Shown: positions 25,373-36,681 of the stretch, piece after piece | Position numbering within the stretch: position 1 is the first letter of the stretch | Layout: every line of letters starts with the position of its first letter | Source of the DNA: Hypholoma sublateritium FD-334 SS-4 | Taxonomy: Eukaryota > Basidiomycota > Agaricomycetes > Agaricales > Strophariaceae | DNA length: 64,000 bases | NCBI GenBank assembly: GCA_000827495.1 | Contig: KN817566.1 | Span: forward strand, 124,001-188,000 | Direction of reading: 5' to 3' | Position numbers and translations under genes: made by a program | Notes under the pieces: generated by a model | The model's input: only the letters and a program-made list of their open reading frames with translations | Told to the model about the DNA's origin: nothing | Database searches by the model: none

Positions 25373-26581
25373 GCCCAGGATGACCAACGAGATAATCGAC
25401 AGTGGCTAGACAGTATCCGAGAGCTCCCGTGCTTTATCAGTGCAAGGACCTTTTCTAAGTCATCAACGCGCAGAAAGTAATAATATGGGCTCAGGTAAGT
25501 CGAAACAAATTCGATTCTGGCGCCACAAGCGCCACTGTCTTCGAAATGCCACCGTTACAACCCCGCATCAACACGCCGTTTTATTGTATGGGTTTTGTGA
25601 TTCTTTATTTGCAGTCCAGTATATCAATTACCTCCAGCTATACAAGTGGTCGTCCCCGATGCAAGATTTTGGACCATGCAGCTGGGCGCAGTCGTTGCAT
25701 CTTTCTGGATTCCCCGTTGTAACTATGGTCTAGTTGCAATGTGCTTCAAGGTGATTATACCATGCGCCACGGTGGCGACTGAATCTTGCAGATCTTTGAC
25801 CATTCAGTGGCTTCATTCATACGAAGGAGGCGGCTTTCCCGGATCTTGCAGTTCTTGCAACCATAATTCAATCGGCTATCCTCAAATGTGCTGTGCCTTG
25901 AAGTTTCGTGTGGACACACCTGGTGTAGCCCACACTTGTATAACACCTCGCGCCCTATATCTCTGATCCTTGAGCCACCGGCTCTCCCTACGTCCATACC
26001 TGCGATGCATCATAACCGATACTTCGTAACAACTGTCCTCCGCCGAGGACCGTAGCCCAGATTGTAATAAGTGCAATTGTAAACCTGGAAGTGTATGCCT
26101 AAAGCTAGTATAGTCAATAGAATTCTGTAAGTTCTCACCAGGCTGAGACATAATACAATGGGTATTCCGGTGGATTTGTTTCCATATGGATTTATTGGGC
26201 GCTCACCGGTGGCTCCGCGCCAAGCGAACTTGTTAAAAAAGGGAAATATTTCCCAATTTAGAAGGTCCCGGGATTGCTTTAGTCACGTCGTGCGAGTAGT
26301 CAATATTTGATTTCTAGGAAGCAGCATTATTTTTTCAAGTGAGTCCCATCTCTTGTGTGTTATCCGCTGTTTCCAAGGTGAAGATTAAAAATGGACAGTT
26401 TTATAAGTGCTCGAAGTCCGCAATAAAGTCTTGTAGATCCCAAAATACTCATGAATTCAACTGTTTCACTCTTTATACAACATGATCTACGCGAACTTTA
26501 ATTAACCGGCTAAGAAAATAGTTTGTTTGAAGTGTCCGTGTATAATTGAACTACCCCACAATGCAATAGCATCCGCGATTG
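25373..26581. other. Intergenic, no gene seen
   Basis: Convergent region between the PX gene and halogenase 2. Small frames lack any family feature. Confidence 0.45.
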
Positions 26582-28702
26582 CTACATAGCCGCGGCATGC
26601 TTAGTCAATCCAAGGGAGCCGCGGGTTAGATTGGGTGTAAAGCCGTCGATGTCGTCCTTAGCAATAGCATCGAGGGCGGAAGTGAGCGCCAGCCGCTTCT
26701 CGTCATCCTCGTCTATGCCCTCGGTACCAGAGTTGATCTTGGCAAGATGGGACTCATACCCGGTCATGGGTCCGCTTGCCTTGAGGAGATCAAAGCCGAT
26801 GCGCGTACCAATGGAATCCCTCAGCTCCGGATCGTTGGGGAAAAGGACACCTTCAGTATCTCAGAATCAGAATCTTGTTCTTTAGAAAAATGCATGATTT
26901 CTTACCAGCACAGAAATCCAGTGCCTTCTCGAGTTCGTCTTGGGTAATCTTTGCGCCAACATCGGCAGTACCAAGAATGACTACATAGATCAAATCAAAG
27001 ACCACTCAAATGGACCAGGCATGATTATTTACTCACTTGGGCGGTAGAAATCAAATGCGCGGTCGTAGTTGTCTTCCTCGGGGGTGGATAGATAATCGCC
27101 AGTTTGGCTTCTGATTTGCTTGTAGGCGCTCAACACAACCATCATAAATCTATTCATAGACATCCTCAGAGACAAGAAATCTAGTGGCATGAAATGATAA
27201 TGCGCACCGTGTGTACGATCTGGAGACACGCATGTCGTGGTACTTGGCTGCTTCCTTCTCGGTGCACTGCTTCTTTATTGAAGCACACACGGACACAGCT
27301 GCGGACAGCCCGCCAATGTGTGCCAAATGCACGCCGCTCGAGAAGAACGGGTCGATGAACGCTAACTCAAGCCAATCAGTTCAAGAAAGTGGACTCATAA
27401 GCTATGGGTACGTACCGGCTGCATCCCCGACGAGGCGATAATGATCTCCTGCGTAGTAATCAGCGGAGTAGCTGAAGTCACTGGCGCTCTTTATGCCAAT
27501 CTCCCCGTCGTCGGATTTCAAAATGGCATCTTTCAGTAATTTCCGGGTTCCGGGAGCGTATTGGAGCTGATCGAGATAATGCACTCTCAGACAGTATTCT
27601 TCGGGGTTCTTCTCGCGTAGAGCCGCTTTCTTGTTGATGCTGATGGACATGTCCATAACGAATCCGACGGATACTGTTCCATCGTGCAAAGGGATGAACC
27701 AGACCCAACCGCTTTCATCTAGATTTATAGGCTTTAATCACTTGCGTGTCATATAAGTAGATATAATTGACTCACCAGTCAGCGACTCGAACCATGGTGC
27801 GTTGTGGCGATCGGTGCCGGGCATGTACATGTCTGCTCCCAACCAGTATCCCCAGCATGCGATGTTGTGCAATGTCTGGTTCATATCCCTGTTTTTGAGA
27901 TACTTATAACAGCATCAGATACAACGCGGGTGGGAATAATTAAAACGAGACACACCTTTGTGGACATGAGTCCCTTAGTACCGGAGGCATCAACGAGATA
28001 GTCGAAAGTGATGTGTCCGGTGCGGCCGCCTCTGACATAGTTGGCTCCGATGGGTTTGGGGTCGTCCCGTGGCGCCTTCTCGTCGAAAAGGATCTCGGTG
28101 ACGCGTGTTTGCTCGAAGACGGTGGCACCGGACTCTTGCGCGTGTCGCAGGAGGAGCTCGTCCAGGTCAGACCGGACCTAATAATTTATGACGTTAAATT
28201 GTGATAAATGATAAATAAACTGAATATACGTACAACATTGACGGCTGCATTACGGGGGTTATGCTCGATGAAGTTGGTGTCTTGATCGATATTGTCAGTA
28301 AGTTATAAGAAATCAAGTATATCACTTACAAGCCTCTCTCTTATTCTGTTTGAATTTGGCAGCAGCACCCACTTTCTTAGCAAACCCAAACCCCCGAAGC
28401 TTTTCTTCTGCTCCGATATATTCGTAGAAGTGATTGATGGAGGGAAGCATGCTCTCCCCAATGTGGTAGCTGTTAAATGAACGTGCGTCAATACTTATTC
28501 ATGTATGTGAACTTTATTCATTTTACCGAGGAAATTGAGCAGCTTCAAGGAGAGTAACTTGAACGTTCTCCCTGGCAAGAACGGTGGATGTATAGGCACC
28601 ACCGGGGCCACCGCCAATGACGAGAACAGTTGTGTGCGAAGGCTAAAACTATGGTCAGCTGCGACATCGTAGAACAGGGTGCCGACTTACAATGTCGTTC
28701 AT
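26582..28702 (-). CDS. FAD-dependent halogenase, copy 2
   Basis: Eleven minus-strand exons (28702-28691, 28642-28527, 28469-28330, 28280-28234, 28177-27956, 27902-27776, 27718-27416, 27361-27208, 27149-27037, 26980-26906, 26850-26582) encode 525 residues. It keeps GGGPGGA near the N-terminus, [25 protein letters not shown] at 226-231 and FIDPFFSSG at 324-332, so it should be active. Its role is probably halogenation of a small secondary metabolite. Exon lengths 116, 140, 47, 127, 154, 113, 75 and 269 recur exactly in copy 3, which shows that these two come from a tandem duplication. All introns are GT-AG and all phases fit. The start ATG gives the short leader MNDI just before the FAD-binding strand, as in the paralogues. 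Confidence 0.9.
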
Positions 28703-29738
28703 GCTTTCTGGATGGTAACCTGTTGTAAACTATGCTTAATGGCTCCATTCATATACTCATTCAAGTCCGTTAAAAGCGCATTTCGAGGCATCACGTACAC
28801 CCTTTCGCACCACACCGATCAACGCTTCCTGTAAATATAGTTCCCTATCTGCGATTAGATAGTTGGCGCTGCGAGCGCACCTGGGGTAGCCTCAAGATAT
28901 ACTTGAATTCAAGCGGGAGTACCATGTTATTTGTTGCTGGATCATAGCTAGTGTATAGGCGCTCGGGCTGCAATATCGTATAACTCATCGTTAAAATCGA
29001 AAGAGATCTCCTTATCGGAATCAGGACACAATTACATATACTCTTATCTGTCTCATGATCTCTATTATGCTCGTTCTTTTAGGTCATACAACGGCATACA
29101 ACCATTTCAACGTAAGTAATCGCAATGATTAATCGCTTCAACCTCAAGTTCAACTTGGGTATCTGCTGATATATGCTGCGTAATAAGCCATTACTCAAAT
29201 GACCCCGTACTATGGGCGCTAGTGCTGATTCAGACTGTCCTAGGTTACGGTCAGATCGTACCAATCGCCAGCGTTCCGTGACTGCAGGGCACACAACCGT
29301 TTTGAAACCATCGGCATAATATTGGTACAGTATGATTGGTAGTATGTCAAGACATTGGGCGCCACTACATCTTAATTTTAACTCGTATCCTAGATCCGAA
29401 ATGGGTAAGCTACTTGTGAGCCCTTGCCTCGGCTTGTTAAAGCTCTTTGAATTATTGGCTCGATTAGAACACTGTATGCTACTAAGGTTGAGCATAATTG
29501 GCTTGCTAAAGAAGTCACTGGGCCCATCTTCTGCTCATATGCACAACGCACGCATGGATGTACATACACGTTGAACGAGAATTGATTTTGACAAGACTTT
29601 TGATTGACACTAACTTCTGCACCTTAACAAACTCTGCCGATCTTTCATTACATTGGAAAAATGAACTATGTCATTGAATCTTCTGCCTATAACACTGCGT
29701 TATTTGAACCTATTTCAATTCTAAATTTACTGAACTAT
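28703..29738. other. Intergenic between halogenases 2 and 3
   Basis: About 1 kb holding the promoter of copy 2 and the 3' flank of copy 3. A 138-codon minus frame at 29079-29495 has no features and is not called. Confidence 0.45.
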
Positions 29739-31922
29739 CTACATTGCATCCTTGGTCAGGCCCACGGAGCCACGAGTGAGGTTAGGCACAAAATTATCAA
29801 TTTTGTCCTTTGCAATTGCATCGAGAGCAGCGTGGAGAGCAACTTTCTTCCCACCAGTTTTCTCCATTACAAATTCTTCGTCACCGGCGTCAATCTTAGC
29901 AAGTCCGGCGTCATATCCGGTCATGGGGCCGCTGGCCTTGAGCAGATCGAATCCGATGTGAGTCCCAACGGAATCCTTCAGTTCCGGGTCACCAGGGAAA
30001 AGAACACCTGATTGTACAAGTTAGAAAGCATTCAGACTCGGAACATAAGGAACTTACCGGAGCAGAAGTCGAGCGCCTTCTCTAGCTCGTCTTGAGTGAT
30101 TTTGGCGCCCACATCGGCAGTTCCAAGAATAACTATGATCATCAATCAGGTGCATTTTCTACGCTGGATAAGGAAGCCTCACTTGGCCTGTAGAAATCGA
30201 ATGCTCTATCGTAGTTATCCTCATCGGGCCTAGAGAGGTGATCCCCAGTTTGAGTTCTGATTTGCTTGTAGGCGCTAAGAACCACCATCATGAATCTACA
30301 TGCGAGTCCGATTGCCATTTAGCACAAAACATGGCAGATGACGCTTTGAAATAGACTTGCCGCGTGTAAGATCTTGAAACTCTCATGTCATGGTACTTAG
30401 CCGCTTCCTCTTCAGTGCATTGCTTTTTGATGGAAGCGCAGATTGACACTGCCGCAGAGAGGCCGCCGATATGAGCGAGGTGAACCCCGCTCGAGAAGAA
30501 CGGATCAATAAACGCTGATGCATCCGTTAATTTTGGATATTTATAGATTTGATCCGAACAACACACCGGCGGCATCCCCAACAAGACGATAATGGTCGCC
30601 GGCATAATAGTTGGCGGAGTAACTGAAATCGCTTGCACTCTTGACGCCGCCTTCTCCGCTATCTTCTCTGAATGTAGCATTCTTCAGCAGCTCTTGAACC
30701 CCTGGAGCGTATTGCATTTGGTCGAGATAGTGAGCCTTGAGTGAATATGCATCGGGATTTTTGTCGCGGAGAGCTGCCTTCTTCTGGATGGTGACTTCCA
30801 TGTCCATGACGAAACCAACTGAAACCTAGATAGATAAATCAATGGAAGATGTATGAGAGCATTAGATAATATCTGGCATACCGTTCCGTTGTGCAGAGGG
30901 ATGAACCAGACCCACCCACTCTCATCTATGGCAACGGTCACTTTCGGGAAAATGTGCTTTGCGAAGCAATGCCACTTACCAATTAAAGATTCGAACCATG
31001 GGGCATTATGGCGCTCAGTTCCTGGCATGTACATTCCAGCACCAGCCCAGTATCCCCAGCAGGCAATGTTGTGAAGAGTGTGATTCATCTTTCTGTTTCT
31101 GAGATACTGGGGCTTATGTTAGGAGGCAGGTGATGGTTCCCAGCTCCTGGACGAACCTTGGTAGACATTAATCCCTTGGTACCCGAAGCATCAACAAGGT
31201 AGTCGAAGGTGATGTATCCAGATCGGCCATCCTTCTGAACGTAGTTCACGCCAATTGGGAGAGGGTTGTCGGAACGAACGGGATCGCGACCGTCTTCGAA
31301 GATAATCTCCGTCACGCGAGTCTGCTCGTACACAGCAGCACCAGACTCTTGCGCATGTCGCAGAAGCAGCTCATCGAGGTCTGAGCGTACCTATGTAATA
31401 ATCAATATTTCCGAACTGAATATAATACACAAAATGCTTCTTACGACATTAACTGCAGCGTTGCGAGGGTCGTGTTCAATGAAGTTGGTATCTGAGAAAA
31501 GTTAGAATCATACTAGACATCGATGATGAACAGGACATACAGGCTTCTCTCTTGTTCTGTTTAAAGCGTGCGGCAGCACCGACCTTCTTGGCGAACCCGA
31601 AACTACGGAGCTTCTCGTCGGCTCCAATGTATTCATAGAAGTGGTTGATAGAAGGTAACATGCTCTCCCCGATGTGATAGCTGAAATAGTATGGCATAAG
31701 TTAGGGCATACCCTATCTCCGTTTTTCTAGTCCATACCGAGGGAACTGAGCGGCTTCGAGAACGGTGACTTCCACGTGCTCCCTGGCAAGAACGGTGGCC
31801 GTATACGCTCCACCTGGACCACCGCCGATAACGAGAACCCTTGTGTGAGAGGGCTGCAATAACGACACATCATTCAAAAAATCTCAGAATCTTCGAAACG
31901 TTGGGCTCACGATTGTGTTCAT
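29739..31922 (-). CDS. FAD-dependent halogenase, copy 3
   Basis: Twelve minus-strand exons (31922-31911, 31853-31738, 31680-31541, 31491-31445, 31390-31157, 31106-30980, 30925-30882, 30825-30567, 30514-30361, 30295-30183, 30132-30058, 30007-29739) encode 529 residues. Motifs are complete: [32 protein letters not shown] at 230-235 and FIDPFFSSG at 328-336. Compared with copy 2 it has one extra intron after the codons for LHNGT, and a four-residue longer loop between TEIIFEDG and PIGVNY. The intron following SRSYTR begins GCAAGT instead of GT; a GC-AG intron is a normal minor class, so this need not inactivate the gene. Predicted reaction as for copy 1; the substrate may differ. Confidence 0.9.
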
Positions 31923-31974
31923 ATCTGAGCTATAAGTTGTGGGGATAAATGGTACAGTTCTTTCAACCGTTGCT

Positions 31975-31984
31975 CCTTTATATA
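31975..31984 (-). promoter_or_regulatory. TATA box of halogenase 3
   Basis: TATATAAAGG on the minus strand, about 53 bases before the start codon at 31922. Confidence 0.5.
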
Positions 31985-32065
31985 CGTCCGGCATACGCCC
32001 ACTACCATCAGAGATGCTGATTTTACACCTCCTCTGATCGATTTGTAAATTCTTCATCGTAATCA

Positions 32066-32347
32066 TTACTTACCTCTGCCTGACTGTATTGGATCGTAGC
32101 TCAAAGTGTAGTACTCTCGGTGCCCATCTCCATTGATAGTGCTTGACATGAGCGCTTCCGCCTCAATCCCCATGCGGAGGAAATTAGCCAATTCGGGCGT
32201 CATGTTCTGCGAGGTGCGGTCACCGGTCTCCTGACAGCAGCTCTGCAAATAAATAGATCGCCAAGCTGCTGGGCGCTTTGTATAGAATTGTGCACGGACG
32301 CCACATTTCTTGCCGAATATCTGCTTCATGGTTCCGCTGGTTGACAA
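32066..32347 (-). other. Unrecognised small open frame upstream of halogenase 3
   Basis: A 93-codon minus frame (or part of a spliced gene, since it contains a CAG at an exon-like edge and ends near GGTAAGTAATG, a good donor site). Its later half (MTPELANFLRMGIEAEALMS) could form an amphipathic helix. I do not recognise it; it may be a gene fragment. Confidence 0.2.
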
Positions 32348-34141
32348 TGATGATAGCGGTGTATATTTATCGAAGCTAGGTCATGCGGAACTGAAGCGCG
32401 GTACAATACGTGCCTACTGATAGATTTTGTATTGTCATAAATTCCCGCTCATACGAAATACGCGTGCGGCGTAGTTGACTTACATACGATGAGCAATGCT
32501 GCGTCCAATTGGGTCTTTGGGTCTTTAAGCCGTTCCGACCAGGACGGCGCCGCTCACGGTCTGAGCTCACCTTGCGTTCTTATTATACTTTACTTAGATA
32601 CTTATGTAGGATGGTCCTTACAATCGGCGGAGAGTGGAGTGGCACTGTGTGTTACTATATATACATGCTAGATATTTCAAGGCCATCCTACTTGATCAAA
32701 TAATCTCGTCACCTCAGTATAGTTTATCACCTGGCGAAACAGCAGTAGTACCTCGGGTTTATATCTCCAAGGTCTTTTAACTAGACTTAGTGGCCATTGT
32801 GATAGATAAACAAACCTGCTTCATAATAGATGACCAACGATTATCTTCGCGTAACCTTTTGGATATACGTACTTTACGCAAGTTCAGCCGCCGCATGGTT
32901 GTAGTCAGGTACTATATTAAGATTTATTGACGGTGCAGTGTCAGAGGACTCAAACCAAATGTGAGACCGTTGCGTTATGGGCTCAAACGTTCACTTGGCA
33001 TTACCTACCTGGAGAATAATTATTTCGTACGTACCTACTTAGTACTAGCTATTGTCAATGTGTTTCTGTTAAATGAATTATACAGAAGTGCTTGGAATAT
33101 ATATATACCCATAGACACCGAGTACCATACACCCGACCTGCTCTCCTACTCCAGATTAAGTTTTGTGGGGCCTTGGGGAACCCATCACGGAAATAAGCTG
33201 TTATAAGGCGGGCTGAGACTGTGACTCGCTCGAGTAACTTTAAAGAGTACGTTGACTCTCCTCAATTTAGATATATTTGGTACATAAGGCGTAACTTATT
33301 GTTAGCAGTGGTTACCACTTACGTATCTACCTGTAGATTTAATAAAATCGTAACACGCAGCAATGACATTGGGCCGGGCGTTTCGGACGATAGCGAAGTC
33401 AATAAAGATCAACCATCCACCGTATTATTGATGACTTACTTTGTCTCCTGCAACCTGTTATCTCGCAAGCGATTTTCAAAAAAATAAAGACTTTAGAGGG
33501 AAGTAAACAGGACTCACAAGAGGAGCCATGGCTTTTGTCATTGGAGGAGGTGCTTACTTACCCCCGCCCCCCCCCCCCTCTACCCCATCCCCTCGCCAAA
33601 CTCAGACTATTTTGTTGCTGTACGGGTGACTACCAGCCGATGATACGTTCAAGTCAACACCGTGCGCCCGATGCAACTACTTGAACAAAGCACAAACTGC
33701 TCGCTATGGGACGTCAGAGGATTTCTCTTACACCGGAAGTACACAGTGCTCTACTCAAGTGCTGTGCAAGTGCTGTGAGCGTTCTTTTCAAGTGTTCTCT
33801 TAATAGTTTACGGAACTTGCCGAAGCGGCGATCAGCGAGCCACTCTAAGTACTACTTACAACCACTCTGAGTTGACTCTGAGGAGGTTCTGCTTAAAACT
33901 TCTGGCTTAGCTTCCCTGAAAATTATGCAATATTCTTGCAATTAAAGCTTGAAAAACACCGGCAGTGAGTGTCAGGGCCTAGGCATTCGGGGGAGACTTC
34001 ATTTGGAATCAATTTGGAATCAACAGCCACATCATTGATCATGTGATGTCAAATCCCGTGCCGTGAGGAGACAATTTAAGTGCTTGCCATCCCACCAACC
34101 ACAGACCACCACCAACCCTTTCTTTGTTTGTTTTCTCATTC
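32348..34141. other. AT-rich intergenic region
   Basis: No gene recognised. It contains an almost pure C tract at 33561-33578 and CAAGTGCTGTG-type short repeats around 33757-33780, just upstream of the RING-protein gene. Confidence 0.45.
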
Positions 34142-35833
34142 ATGGCCACAGCTGTTGAGCGTCCACTGGGAGCTCTCCCCTCGCAAGGCTCTCATCAACA
34201 CCAGCAGCTGTCTAATATCATCGAAATCATTGATGTCGACTCGTATGAGGAGATACCAGCCACCTCGCAGCGTCGAAACCCAGCCCCACGACCCAGAGGT
34301 CGTAACGAACCGAGCAACCAGGAGTTCATATCGATACTGGACAGCGACGACGACGAGGTCGAAATTGTGGCCTCGCGGATACGCTCGGGACATGGTCAGT
34401 CAACCTGTCTGTATGGAGAAAGTACACGCAGCTGATGAGAAATGTCTGCGTCCGCAGATGCAGACCGGAATCAAAGCCATCGCAGGTTTATTTCGCCAGC
34501 ACCGCGGGATCCCAGTGCACCTCCTCCGGTGCCTTCCGTCCCTCGACGCTACACGGGGCTTACGTCCTTCCCAATGAGGCAGCAGCAATCACATCCCCCT
34601 GTCATTCCCATTGCGGAACCTCTGGCATTCGAAAGGGCATCGATGCCGCCAGTTGCTGGGCCATCGAATCCCAATACGCGAATTATACCTGAACGCGGAG
34701 CGCCACCCTCGCATCACTCGCCAGCCATGGGTCTCGGGGGTGCCCTCATCTCGTCCAACAGGTCGCAGGCCGTACAGCGTCAGAGAGAAATCGACCTTAC
34801 TGCGGCAACAGCCGTAAGAAGAAGGCAGCGGGGCCCAGTGGCAATGTACAGGTCATCAGGAAGGTTCATCAGTCCATTCACTGTGACGGACAGGGATGAC
34901 GACGTTTACATTCACATGATGTTACACCCTTTCATGGCCGAGGACATGGACCACATACCTCATGGATGGCACCGCCATCACCACCACCCGCCGAAAGACG
35001 AGCAGTACCGGAAAAGTTACACGCACCCCGTCCCCTCAGAGCCGGGGTTCACATATGACTTCACCGCGCTATCTGCAGAGGGTGAGCAGACTTCTAATGG
35101 CCGCTTCTTCCCACCCACCTCCCGCGACGAACCCATAATTTTGGATGACGACGATAATTCAGCGTCCACGCCGGGCTCGTCGGCCTCTACCAGCAAAGCG
35201 GAGTCCATTGGATCAGGCCAGCTCAACGCCCTGCTTGTCTGTGCAAAGTGCCTCGATCCCCTCGTCCTGAACTCCGCGCTGGTTCCCGAAGAGGCGCAAT
35301 TCAAGCGCGTCTGGGCCCTGCGCTGCGGGCACCTCATCGACGAAAAGTGCCTCAACATCCTGGGGCAGCCGTCTGCAGAGGAAATTACCCCCGACAAGAA
35401 AGGCAAGGGCAAGGCCCGGGCTCCCGCCCGCAGAAGCGGCTGCGGCAGCGCCCTGCCCGAGCAGGCGTCTCTAGACAGCGCCGTCGCCGCCGTCGCCTTC
35501 CCCACCGACATGCGCTCACGCCTGCGCTCCCGACGTTCCGGGGGGGCCACCGCCGCAGGACCAATGTTGCCTGTGGAGGGCGATGGCGCTGTGGGCGTGA
35601 ACGTGCCGGTCCCCTCGCCGCCGGCGAAGAAGCGTCGCGCCGTGCAGCGGAAGCCCAAGGTCGAGGCTGAGTTCGAATGGTCGTGCCCCGTCGCGAGCTG
35701 TGGGCGCATCCACGTGAGCGTGCGCATCGAGGGCGTGTGGGGACCCGAAAAGGAGATGCCGACGCCCCGTAGCGTTGGGAAGGCGGGCGCGGCGTGGACG
35801 GAGCCCCGCGGTGCGATCGCGGTGTTCGCGTGA
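34142..35833 (+). CDS. RING-like protein with SUMO-interaction-like motifs
   Basis: Exons 34142-34394 and 34458-35833 encode 542 residues. Near the N-terminus are hydrophobic-acidic clusters typical of SUMO-interaction motifs: IIEIIDVDSYEE (about 26-37), FISILDSDDDE (about 63-73) and EVEIV. A further one, PIILDDDD, lies near 309. A RING-like set of Cys/His follows: CAKC (about 345), CGHLIDEKC (about 374) and, after roughly 110 low-complexity residues, CPVASC (about 493). Together this suggests a SUMO-targeted ubiquitin ligase-like protein. Two things are odd: an Asp stands where the third zinc pair normally has its first Cys, and the RING is interrupted by the long insert. It may be a pseudo-RING. 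Ligase activity is inference. Confidence 0.65.
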
Positions 35834-36389
35834 GGGGGTTTTAGCGTGTTGTGTTGCGGGCTGCATATTTTGTTTCTGTGCATCGTCGACGAGCATTGCT
35901 GCTTCATCATTGTATTATAATACTCATCATTCCTTGAATTCTAAAGATGACATCCCGAGTTCGTCGGGAAGCAGTTCGTGCGAGTGAAGTGCTATTCTCT
36001 GCGACGCCCGCATGTATAACTGTCCACAGTCACTAGTCACTATTCTCCGTGGTGAGTGGAGTTACTTCGCGAATCTAGGATGTCATTTGTTGCGGCGGTG
36101 GGGCTTTGGAGCATGTTCCAACAGTTACAGAGTTCAGACGATTCGGTTGGACTGAGCTTTGAAGATCTGAAGTTTGAACTTGAGCACTTGAGTCTCTTCA
36201 GACTTCAGTCCTGAGCTTGAAGCTTGAGCGCATGAGCTTTCAACTGAGCGGCCTTGAGCAGTGTGACTGTTGGCATGGACAGTGGAGTCGGGATAGCTGC
36301 GGGCCCGGGGCCGAGCAGGACTCCGACTGCTAGAAAAATGAAAGCCGGGACACGAAATTAGACGCAAAAATGCTTGCGCAGTCACACAA
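35834..36389. other. Intergenic; TTGAG-rich low-complexity patch
   Basis: Between 36135 and 36260 the words TTGAG, TGAGC and GAGCTT recur irregularly. No gene is seen. Confidence 0.45.
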
Positions 36390-36480
36390 TTCCCGCTAGC
36401 CGACTTGAACGACTGACCTCGTCATGAACTCCTCATAATAGAATTACTAGTGACGCGCTCTACCACTGAGCTAAGAGGGA
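36390..36480 (-). tRNA. tRNA-Thr (anticodon AGT) with a 19-base intron
   Basis: Read on the minus strand from 36480, the sequence folds as a cloverleaf. The acceptor stem TCCCTCT/AGCGGGA has one mismatched pair. The D arm is GCTC-AGTGGTA-GAGC, the anticodon stem CGTCA/TGACG encloses loop CTAGTAA, and the T arm AGTCG-TTCAAGT-CGGCT is regular. Anticodon AGT reads Thr codons (A34 to inosine). An intron (36426-36444) follows base 37, the usual place in eukaryotic nuclear tRNA genes. The discriminator base is A at 36390. D-arm and T-loop sequences supply the internal A and B boxes for RNA polymerase III. Confidence 0.85.
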
Positions 36481-36681
36481 TATGTTTGACTTGAAGATAC
36501 TGCGTCCGAGGTGCACCGGAAAAAGAAGACGCCATTGATCTTCCTATCATGGCACCAGCCAGAATTACACGCTTGCTCCAGGTAAAAGCAGAAACCGCGA
36601 CTCTTGAAAGCTGCAACAACCAAATGTAACGCTTTCGAGCTGTAAGTCGCATTAATTAAATATCACAACTCGTGGCAAAGC

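Noticed and set aside
29079..29495. 138-codon minus-strand frame between halogenases 2 and 3
   Set aside because: Composition like non-coding DNA and no halogenase or other motif, so it is not a fourth copy.
20266..31922. A full secondary-metabolite gene cluster
   Set aside because: No backbone synthase, P450, transferase, regulator or flavin reductase is visible; only halogenases and an unrelated PX gene are present.
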